This document shows, in pieces, positions 55,784-64,000 of a stretch of DNA of 64,000 nucleotides. The position numbers and the translations under genes are program-made. The stretch is from Hemicordylus capensis. Its lineage: Eukaryota > Chordata > Lepidosauria > Squamata > Cordylidae. The DNA lies in contig NC_069657.1 in NCBI RefSeq assembly GCF_027244095.1, positions 145,882,857 to 145,946,856 on the forward strand, read 5' to 3'. The stretch's first letter is position 1; the number at the start of each line of letters is the position of its first letter. The notes beneath the pieces were generated by a model, which was given only the letters and a program-made list of their open reading frames with translations, was not told the DNA's origin and did no database searches.

Positions 55784-56030
55784 GGAACATAGGAAGCTGC
55801 CTCATACTGAGTCAGACCATTGGTCCATCTAGCTCAGTACTGTCTACACTGACTGGCAGGAGCTCTCCAAGGTTCAGGTAGGAGTCTCTCCCAGCCCTGC
55901 AGATGCCAGGAAGTGAACCTGGGACCTTCTGTATGCAAGCAGATGAGCTACAGCCCCATTCCCTATGGATAATATCTTACAGCAGACAGTGCTCACATGT
56001 ACCGTAAAACCAGCTCTCCTTCTCATTAGG
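55784..56030 (-). repeat. tRNA-derived SINE (group B), antisense
   Basis: GGGAACATAGGAAGCTGCCT, CTGAGTCAGACCATTGGTCC, GAACCTGGGACCTTCTGTAT (reversed B box) and GATGAGCTACAGCCCCATTC. Confidence 0.8.
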
Positions 56031-57137
56031 GGGGGAACCTTTTATAGGGTTCTCCCTACTACAGAGTTCTAATACCTGGAAAGCTTTAGTTTACCAGGTA
56101 GACAAAAGGGGAATTCCAGCTAATGACTTGAAGAGGGTGTGGTTCTGGTGGTGGCTATTCAGAGAACACATGGAACAAAAGGGCTCTATTGCATTGAACT
56201 GCAATAGTACTTTAAATTTGGTTGCATTCTGGAGTATTTTTCCTTGTTTCTCAGGGGATTCTTTAAGCTAATAGACTCCTTTGCTGTGTCCAGAAATCTA
56301 GCTTCATAAAGAATGCATGGAATTCACTGGAGGTGTGGTGCACGCATCACGTTTTGCTAGGCAGCTTTTGCACTGGTTCAGTTTCTGCATGACACAGCTA
56401 CCTGATTCAATCAGAAGTCAGGTTTTCCCTCCTGACACCAAATACTAGTCAATGCTCTGCTTCCTTTCCTACTACAGAAAGCCAGAGTTTCCCAAAGAGG
56501 AGAGGAGAGGCTGTCTGGTAACAATTTCAGAATTCACATATTCAACCAACCTCAGGAGTGATTTGGTTGTGCAAAGGGGCACAGCTATATTTTAAACCAA
56601 TGCACAGATTTGCACCTATGATGAAATGTTCTTATATTGTTGACCTTTGTGGTGACATTTATGGGACAATAATTTTTCGGTTTCAAATCTGTTGCTTGCA
56701 CTAGGTATCTCCTACCCTTTTTTATTATCTGAATATATGTCTCATTTCCCTGTTCATATCAGTTCCCTTTTTTCATATCATTTATGATCCCTGATCCTTC
56801 TCATTCAACTCTTTTTATAAGCCAGGTGAAGCTCTGAACTCCTCTATCTTCCCCACGCAGAAGCTGATGCACAAATACCATCACTTCTGTTGTCCTTTTC
56901 TGTGTATCAGTGAGCGGTTGATATATAAGCATGTCAAAAACACTGGAAATTGAGTCTGTGCATGCTCGGTGTCTAAATCTGTACTTGAAAGGGAGACAGA
57001 TAGGTAATAGAAAATGTGTATGTAGGGAAGCAATAGTCCATATATATGTTCAAATATCATGAAGGGAAGAGTTTTATTTACTGGTCATGTGTTTTGTTTG
57101 AGAACCCTATCTATCACACAATAGATAACCTACTTAT
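56031..57137. other. No recognised feature
   Basis: No repeat, exon or RNA gene recognised. Confidence 0.35.
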
Positions 57138-57281
57138 AGCCTCACCTACTTCACAGGGTTGTTGTGAGGAGAAAACGCAAGTATGTTGTAGTACACCACT
57201 CTGGGCTCCTTGGAGGAAAAGCAGGATATAAATGTAATAATAATAATAATAGTAGTAGTAGTAGTAGTAGTAGTACTAGTA
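57138..57281 (+). repeat. MIR-like CORE-SINE 3' half with trinucleotide tail
   Basis: GCCTCACCTACTTCACAGGG, GTTGTTGTGAGGAGAAAACG and CTCCTTGGAGGAAAAGCAGG, then (AAT)n passing into (AGT)n up to about 57281. The tRNA-like head is missing. Confidence 0.75.
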
Positions 57282-57534
57282 AGGATACCACTCATGATCA
57301 TCAGAGATACTGCTTGTGGGCACATTCCTTTTCAAAGAACTGCTGTAACATCAGGGTAATAACATCAGGGTTATTACATAGTGCAGTTTTGTTTTTTACT
57401 ACTGGTAAAAAAGCATGTGAGGTTTGATCATGGAAATGATCTCATGTGCACCACAGCCATTAAAATTTCTGCTTATAACTATCATGGTGCTTGTTAATAC
57501 CAGAGTTTGGGCCAACCAAATAATAATAATGATG

Positions 57535-58370
57535 ATGATTGGCAGGAGATTTAGGGCAGACAAACAAAAATGCTTCATGCAATGCTTACCTAGCTTATGG
57601 AACTCGCTATTACAAGATGTGGTGACCACTAGTTAAGACAGCTTTAAAAAAGAATTGCACAAATTCATGGAGGATAGATCATTAGCCATGACTGCTAAAT
57701 GCAATGTATTCATGTTCAGAGGTAATGTACCTGAATGCTAGGAACTGGGGACAACCAAGGGAGCTAGGGATACGGAGTAATTTCTCTGAAGTGGGAATTC
57801 TATCTGAATGTCAGGGTTCCTCCCAAGGAGGAATGTTGGAGAATTTTCTCAGTTGGTTTCTTCAACTAGAAGGTGTCCACATGAGCAGCCCTACCCAGGC
57901 ATGCACAGCCCTTCCTGGATAGGGTTGCTCATAAGAACTGCCAGGATCGAGGCCGATTCTGGTGCTGCCATGCTTGGTAGCCGGCTATTCCGCCGCCCCC
58001 TGCCAGGCTTTTATTGAGGTAAGAGGGCATGTGCACATCCTCTTACCTCAGTCTCTGATCATGTGATCCCCGAGCAGACACAGAGCTGGACTCCTAGAGT
58101 GTCTGGCTTATGCGGAAATCCCCCAATGCATGACACTCCTTGCATGGTGCATTGTGGGATTTTTGGAGACCAGGCTGCGTTTCCCCATCCTTCAGAACAC
58201 AGTGTGGCCTCAGAACCACACCAGATCATCGGAGAAGATAGGTACCCTCCCCACCCCATTTAAAGTGTGCACATCCTCTAGGTTTCTTAGAAGCATCTGG
58301 CTGGCAAGCATTGGAAACAGACAGTTGAACCAAACGATCTGATACAGCAGAGCTTTTCTTAAGTTCTTAT
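57535..58370 (+). mobile_element. CR1 LINE 3' end, split by element Y
   Basis: The plus frame reads GRRFRADKQKCFMQCLPSLW, then NSLLQDVVTTS and, past a stop, FKKELHKFMEDRSLAM. This is the CR1 RT C-terminus, which ends with the LWNSLP-VV block. The 3' UTR follows (ATTCATGTTCAGAGGTAATG). After the insertion come AGAAGCATCTGGCTGGCAAG and GATCTGATACAGCAGAGCTT with the TTCTTAAGTTCTTAT tail. Old and diverged. Confidence 0.7.
57873..58273 (+). mobile_element. Non-autonomous DNA element Y, copy 2, inside CR1
   Basis: Interrupts the CR1 3' UTR. Opens GTGTCCACATGAGCAGCC and closes near AAAGTGTGCACATCC, so the ends share an inverted GTG-CAC-type motif. An internal palindrome (GAGGTAAGAGG / CCTCTTACCTC, about 58017-58048) is present. 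Related in reverse to 16800-17195. No coding frame. Confidence 0.45.
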
Positions 58371-58770
58371 TCCATGAATACACTCCTGACAAGAGTTTAA
58401 CACATTAGTGGTATACTATTGGTGTCGTAACTCTTGAATAATCATTATGTACATGAAAGTGAACCAGTGATGTGCAGGCATCAGGAGAGGTTGCTCATCC
58501 TTAAAGCCAAATGAGTCCTAGCTGATGCGCACGTGTCTCCGAGACTCTTTTTCAGATGAAGTATACCAGCAATTACCAGGTGTTGGGGACAACAACAGAG
58601 GGTAGCTTCCTTCATCATGTCCTGCCTGAGAGCCTTTCAGAGGTATCTAGCTGGCAACTACAGTTGACACACAGGCCACAATCCAGAAAATGTCTTATAT
58701 GACTCATGAGTGACATTTCTTTATATTTTCTTTTGGAACAGCAGGTCCTCATGCAGTATCAGAGGCATCC
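58371..58770. other. No recognised feature
   Basis: No repeat or exon recognised between two CR1 copies. Confidence 0.4.
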
Positions 58771-59325
58771 TCATAAGAACAGCCCTGCTGGATCAGGCCC
58801 AAGGCCCATCTAGTCCAGCATCCTGTTTCGCACAGTGGCCCACCAGATGCCGCTGGAAGCCACAGACAGGAGTTGAGGGCGTGCCCTCTCTCCTGCCATT
58901 ACTCCCCTGCAACTGGTACTCAGAGGCACCCTGCCCTTGATGCTGGAGGTGGCCCACAGCCCTCCGACTAGTAGCCATTGAAAGACCTCTCCTCTATGAA
59001 GTCATCCAAACCCCTCTTAAAGCCATCCAGGTTGTTGGCTGTCACCACGTCCTGTGGCAGAGAGTTCCACAAGTGGATCACGCGTTGTGTGAAAAAGTAC
59101 TTCCGTTTGTTGGTCCTAGACCTCCTGGCAATCAATTTCATGAAGCGACCCCTGGTTCTAGTGTTGTGTGAGAGGGAAAAGAATCTCTCTCTCCCCACTT
59201 TCTCCACACCATGCATGATTTAATAGACCTCTATCATGTCTCCCCGCAGTCGTCTTTTTTCTAAACTAAAAAGCCCCAGGTGTTGTAGTCTTGCCTCATA
59301 AGAAAGGTGCTCTAGGACCTCCTAT
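58771..59325 (-). mobile_element. CR1 LINE 3' end, antisense, best-preserved copy
   Basis: The tail and 3' UTR (CATAAGAACAGCCCTGCTGG onward) lead into the RT C-terminus. On the minus strand this reads HGVEKVGRERFFSLSHNTRT, then KYFFTQRVIHLWNSLPQDVV and NNLDGFKRGLDDFIEERSFN. This is the conserved end of CR1 ORF2. The open frame of 82 codons (58968-59216) is uninterrupted, so this copy is younger than those at 57535 and 30228. Confidence 0.85.
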
Positions 59326-60380
59326 TTGACTCAGCCAGTCATGTGGTTCTCCTAAATGACTGGCCTATTTTAACTAGTGTTCGAGACTAGATGAACTTTT
59401 GGGATCATCTAGCAAGATACTACATTTATGTTCTCATAAAGACTAATTGTGCAAGAGGACAACTTTGGCCTTGAACTAGTTCTTTTTGCTTAGCATTTGA
59501 CAAAGATGGTGGAGTAAAGTAACTGTAGTTGCAAGATTTAAGGTTTCTGTTTTTGTTTTCATGGTGGTGCTGCTGAATCCAGCAAAAGGGCTTAGTTGTT
59601 TACAAATATGATTAAGTTTCCTAACTCAAAAGTATTTTACAAGATACAAAAATGAAATGATGGAAATGAATCCTTTTTGATAATATAATTATTGCCACTC
59701 TACACACAAAGATTCCACATTCTTTTCAAAGAGTGGTATTCATTAAGGAAGACAAAAATAGTTCAGAACATTTTGCAAATCATATAAGCAGTAGGTTTCC
59801 AACTGTAAACAAAGGAATGGATCTGATGTCATATTATCCACCTTATTAAACAGAGGCAGAACAGAGCACTCTACTTATCACCTGTACCTATTGTGGGCAT
59901 CTGCTTATACTAAACAAAAGCAGTCACAAATGTCCATATATGGCAATGATTAAAGCTACTGCTTATGATGTCTACCACTTATATTTGGCACAATTATGTG
60001 TGATGTCAAACATATTAGGAGGAGGATATAGGCTGCTGCCCTGAAAGAATTCTGTGGATTATACTTGTATCTAGGTGCTAAAGCAAAGTTCCCCAGCCCT
60101 CTCTCAGAGAACTTCAATTTCTAGTGTTCTTTAATGTCAGTCCCCTGCCTGACATTACAGTTAAAGTGGCTTAGGCTTGTAGCATTTACAGGGTGTTAGG
60201 GATGTTGCCAGTCTGTTGTAGAAAGCCTAACCTGCTATGTCCATGGAGTGCATCTGAGAAGCTACCTGGCATAATGCAGACCTTATGTAAAGTAAGATTT
60301 ACTGAATAAAGGGATTTACACGCAAGCAAGAGTGCACAGGATTGCACAATTAGCAATATATTGTACATGAGAGTCTATAA
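59326..60380. other. No recognised feature
   Basis: AT-rich; no repeat family or exon recognised. Confidence 0.35.
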
Positions 60381-60617
60381 CCCTATTCACGTTATGTTCA
60401 ATGTACATAAAATTTGTGCACAGTGTATACAGATGTAATTATTCACACACTGTGTTCAGTGCATGCACAGCAGTACACTTCCAATCCATACCTTGAATTT
60501 GAGGGGGCCTATACCCAGGTTCACTTTTGAAGTGAACTCATGTACAGTCCTTCACACAGCATGTACACATGTGTACAGATATATGTACGTATGCACAACA
60601 CAATGTGTGAATAGGGC
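60381..60617. mobile_element. Miniature inverted-repeat element Z
   Basis: Left end CCCTATTCACGTTATGTTC; right end, read in reverse, GCCCTATTCACACATTGTGT. The 237-bp interior is rich in GTACA/TGTAC palindromes (ACATGTGTACAGATATATGT, CAGTGTATACAGATG) and has no frame. The CTATTCACA terminus is close to that of the multi-hairpin family (GGCTATTCACA), so the two may share a transposase. No target duplication resolved. Confidence 0.6.
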
Positions 60618-61810
60618 TTGTGTCAAGAACCTTTATGAAATGGAAAGAAAGTGGGGGGGGGGACTGTTAAGGGCTTCTTCTTTATCAGCATATGATGTTG
60701 ATGCTAAGGATGTTTCAAAATTCTCTGTAACTAGAAGAGTTCCATAGAACTCTCTTACTGTGCTCCTTAACATTTAGTACTGGCTACTATGGTTAACAGG
60801 ATGGACAGCCAGTTTGAGTCTATGTGATAGATGTCTCCCTTTCTTTTAACTTCTTATTCCTGTATTTTAAAAATAGTTGTGGAGGTGAACTTTGAAAAGG
60901 GAACCATACCTAAGCTGATGAAGTAATAAAAGTATGAAAGAATATCCTTTCATTTTGAATAGTGCTCAATCATATTCATAGCTTTTTCCTGAGAAATTGG
61001 TAGCTTTGGCTAAACTGCTCAGGGGCAAAGATAGCATACAGTCCATTCCTAATGTCTACAGTGCAAGCCCCATTGGGCACAGTAAAGAAAGCATAGAGTA
61101 ATCCCCATCTCGTCACACATTGTATGCCACATTTCTTTAAATGGGGCATACAATGGAGAAGATCCTGATGTCCTTGAAGCCTATGAATGTCCTTGAAGCC
61201 TATGAATTACCAACTGTCTTGCAACAAGAATGGCAAACAGGGAGCATAAAGCGGGGTGGGAATGCAGGCTACTATTCTGGGGCAAGTACTACACTGGAAT
61301 ACATTGACCCCTGTGATAAACTTTATGAAGTTAAGTCAGGCCTTGACAAATTGTCATTGGAACTAGGAGTCAGTCTAAAAATTTAGGAGCTGGATAGTGG
61401 TGTTTCCCACCGGTTTGGATGGAAAATCTCAAATCTCAACTGGCCCCCAACCAGCATGACATCAGAGATGTGCCAGGCCTTCTCACTGGATCCAAGAGCT
61501 GTCTGTCCTGGGAACAGGAGGACAGCCTTCTTCCTCTGTAATGGCTATACAAATAGAGGGCCTGGCCAGGGTTCACCATTTCCCATCTTCTAACGGGTGT
61601 TCCAGGGAAGAAACTGTAGAAATTAATGCTCTCTCAGCCAAGGACCTGCCTACTGCTAGGCTAAGGTAAAACTCAGTGCTAATTAGTTAGTTAATGTTTT
61701 TGTATTTTCTTTTGAATTCCTGTGTGCCTTCCTTTACTTCCAGTTCCTCCTATTTCTCCCAGTTCCTTATTCTGTGTGCAACCCTTGTTTCTTAATAAAA
61801 TTCATATTTC
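60618..61810. other. Unassigned; an 81-codon frame and one arm of a direct repeat
   Basis: A plus frame at 61141-61386 (81 codons) shows no family and includes a 19-base tandem duplication (TGTCCTTGAAGCCTATGAA, about 61170-61207). AAGAAAGCATAGAGTAATCC plus CCATCTCGTCACA at about 61085-61117 recurs with few changes at about 62672-62704. Nothing else recognised. Confidence 0.35.
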
Positions 61811-62013
61811 AGCGTGGTGTAGTGGTTAGAGTGCTGGACTAGGACCGGGAAAACCTGAGTTCAAATCCCCATTCAGCCATGATACCTGCTGGGTGACTCT
61901 GGGCCTGTCACTTCTCTCTCAGCCTAACCTACTTCACAGGGTTGTTGTGAGGAGAAATGTATGTATGTAGTACACCGCTCTGGGCTCCTTGGAGGAAGAG
62001 CAGGATATAAAAT
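61811..62013 (+). repeat. MIR-like CORE-SINE
   Basis: AGCGTGGTGTAGTGGTTAGA, GAGTTCAAATCCCCATTCAG, CACAGGGTTGTTGTGAGGAG and CTCCTTGGAGGAAGAGCAGG, with an A-rich end. First of two adjacent copies. Confidence 0.88.
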
Positions 62014-62029
62014 GTTAAAAAAAAACCTG

Positions 62030-62252
62030 AGAGCCAGCGTAGTATAGTGGCTAGAATGCTGGACTAGGACCAGGGAGACCTGAGTTCAAATCCCCATTCA
62101 GCCGTGATACTAGCTGGGTGACTCTGGGCCAGTCACTTCTCTCTCAGCCTAACCTACATCACAGGGTTGTTGTGAGGAGCAACCTAAGTATGTAGTACAC
62201 TGCTCTGGGCTCCTTGGAGGAAGAGCGGAATACAAAATGTAAAATAATAATT
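62030..62252 (+). repeat. MIR-like CORE-SINE, tandem neighbour
   Basis: AGAGCCAGCGTAGTATAGTG head, the same B box and core as the previous copy, and an AATAATAATTA tail. In the same orientation 17 bases downstream, it probably inserted into the tail of the first. Confidence 0.88.
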
Positions 62253-62934
62253 ATATTTTTATTATATCATATTTATATTATTATATTAAATCATATTTAT
62301 AATATAATATATATTATTATATTTATTAATAAAGTTCTTGTTTATTAAGCCACTTAGAAGTGGCTTCAGCCTGGTTTAAAAGGTTCTGGAAGGTTACTTG
62401 CAAAACGTCTCCCCATGTGCCTCGTAAGGTTATGTGCGACTGTTGAGTTGTCTTCAGAATAATATATTGTTGTCTTGAGCTGGGTTGTGTGGGCTCCGGC
62501 TGTACAGTGCCTGTAAGCCCCAAGTCGGACAGTTCTAGATTGTTGAAGCCGTGTCTAAGCCTGGTCAGTGGCTTGAGATCAGTCTTCAACTGGTGGCAGC
62601 CTACCTCAAAGGAGAGACATGCTCCTAGATTGGGATCAGAGCAACCTCTCTACTAAGGGTAGATCCCAAGAAAGCAGAGAGTAACCCCCATCTCGTCACA
62701 TCCAGTAACACCTCAGTTCAGCTGCCCCTGCCCTTCCTCAGCTGCACACGTTTGCTACAGAACTGTCCCTCTCCGTAAGAGCTCCAGGTCCCGGCTCCAG
62801 AGACAGGTTGTACGGCTTTGGAATCCAGCATTTCCCCTGTGATGTTACGAAGCATGTTTTCAGCTTTCAAACCGCACCTTTCTGCTGTTCAAAGGTCACA
62901 GCAAGGAGTTGCAGACACATTTTAAATTGGGTGT
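62253..62934. other. AT-rich tract, then unassigned DNA with the second arm of a direct repeat
   Basis: AT-rich to about 62335 (ATATTTATATTATTATATTA style). CCACTTAGAAGTGG at about 62351-62364 is a perfect short palindrome. The direct repeat partner of 61085 lies near 62672. No gene. Confidence 0.35.
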
Positions 62935-62942
62935 GTCTTGAG

Positions 62943-63345
62943 CAAGGGCATAGCAAGGTGGGAGTGGGCCCAAAGGCAAGATTTTAAAATGCCCCCCCCT
63001 CACTGAAGTTCAGATCATGAAGTAAAGAAATCTTAAATGAGGCTGAATAGTGATAACAAAAAGCATATGCCACAATAGAACATCATCCTAAATTAGTTTT
63101 AAAAAGGTTTTGTAAATTGTGGACAATGCAAGTCATTTAATGGAACTAGAGAAAGACATGCTGTTCTGGTAGCTCCAGGTCTTAAGACGCACATCAATTT
63201 CAGAGGATGAATACAACTGAAGGAAGCCCGGGTGGGTGCATGGCTGGGGGAGTCAGTCATGTGACTTGCCTCTGGGAGGCCCTCCCCCAAGGCAGTGGGC
63301 CCCCAGACAACTGTCTCCCCTTGCCCTATTATAGTTACACCCCTG
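62943..63345. mobile_element. hAT non-autonomous element with exact 8-bp duplication
   Basis: Left end CAAGGGCATAGCAAGGTGGG, right end ATAGTTACACCCCTG. The flanking duplication GTCTTGAG is at 62935-62942 and 63346-63353. 403 bp. Its left part (GGGCCCAAAGGCAAGATTTT) matches the element at 1-108 in reverse. No transposase frame. Confidence 0.82.
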
Positions 63346-63451
63346 GTCTTGAGAAAGAAGGGGACCTGCAGGCAATGCAATATGGAAACACAGGCTCCAG
63401 CCCCAACATAATGGGAATCATTGCACCACTTTATTCATGGACACCAAGAGT

Positions 63452-63545
63452 GTGCAATTTATTTATTTATTTGTTTAACTGATTGATTGATTGATTGACC
63501 GCCCTTCCAAAAATGGCATAGGACGATTTACACCAACCTTCATTC
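63452..63545 (-). repeat. L2-type 3' tail, antisense
   Basis: AATTTATTTATTTATTTGTT then GATTGATTGATTGATTGACC and CGCCCTTCCAAAAATGGC: reversed L2 3' end with the CCGCC-type signature. Confidence 0.6.
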
Positions 63546-64000
63546 AACAGATGAATGAAGTGTAATATTTCCTTGCTAGGTCCACTGCTAGATTCTCTCT
63601 GGTGGACTAGGAGGTTTGAAACCCATACATTGCTAGCAGTCAAAGGCAGTTCCCCCATGAGGCAAGGTGAGGCAATGAGTGTGCCACAGGGCATTGAGTG
63701 TGGGCAATCCTTCCCCACACTCTGACCCTGGACATCAGCTATCCCCACCTCTCCTTCTCCACTGCCACTGCTCTAGACTACAGGCTTTCCCGACCCTCTC
63801 AGTTACCACACCCCTGCCTTCCCACTTCCACACGGGCCCACCCCTGCCTCCCAGATGCTGCCCTCTTCCACCTCAGCACCAGTGTTCTGCGGCATCCTCC
63901 AGCAGTAGCGGCAGCTCCTTCACCAGCTGGCCACTCATCACCACCCACTGCAATGCTGTGCAAGCACCAACACACGCTCTCACACTTGCTTTCTCTCTCT
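63546..64000. other. No recognised feature; C-rich end
   Basis: C-rich sequence towards the window edge with no repeat or exon recognised. A CTCTCT run starts at the very end. Confidence 0.35.

Noticed and set aside
58968-59216. 82-codon open frame as a host gene
   Set aside because: It encodes the C-terminus of CR1 ORF2 and is followed by the CR1 3' UTR.
61141-61386. 81-codon frame as a small gene
   Set aside because: Contains a 19-base tandem duplication, has no family, and no splice or promoter context supports it.

Overview
The window looks like intergenic or intronic DNA from a squamate reptile, most likely a lizard. The evidence is the repeat spectrum: a Sauria-type SINE with a Bov-B-like tail, many L2 and CR1 LINE pieces, MIR-like CORE-SINEs, several tRNA-derived SINEs of the kind common in lizards and snakes, hAT-type non-autonomous elements, Helitrons, and a Vingi/Jockey-like LINE. 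I recognise no host protein-coding exon, rRNA or tRNA gene. Every long open frame lies in a LINE, in a GC-rich palindrome or in a simple repeat.

Layout. 1-4.8 kb: end of a hAT-like element, a SINE, and a nearly complete but decayed L2 LINE (endonuclease and reverse transcriptase). 6-11.6 kb: microsatellites, a foldback repeat, two copies of an unrecognised repeat family, one copy of a multi-hairpin element, an L2 tail. 12.3-15.2 kb: a young, 5'-truncated Vingi/Jockey-like LINE (minus strand) with a perfect 13-bp target duplication. 15.5-24.2 kb: L2 and CR1 pieces, two short DNA elements, one clean Helitron, and a tandem Helitron array. 25.4-31.3 kb: a palindromic hAT element, a second copy of the 17.2-kb hAT-like element, several SINEs. 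32.2-38 kb: a nested complex in which an L2 holds a solo LTR that holds a SINE, and a second L2 holds a hAT element that holds a Sauria SINE and another hAT with long palindromic arms. 39-45 kb: more nesting, a solo LTR inside a MIR, a long-inverted-repeat structure and a second, older Vingi/Jockey-like fragment. 46.8-48.5 kb: L2. 49.66-50.12 kb: a run of at least eight consecutive stem-loops. 50.27-51.23 kb: an element with perfect 168-bp inverted arms and a 12-bp direct repeat at its ends. 51.7-64 kb: SINEs, CR1 pieces, DNA elements and unassigned DNA.

There is no operon-like cooperation to describe. The biology is transposon ecology: order of insertion, family relations, and structures (hairpin trains, perfect inverted repeats, tandem Helitrons) that ordinary annotation would not explain. 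The best candidates for something undescribed are the multi-hairpin family (49661-50133, older copy 10668-11108), the inverted-arm element at 50270-51231, and the tandem Helitron units at 22603-24187. All family names come from motif recognition by eye, not database search.
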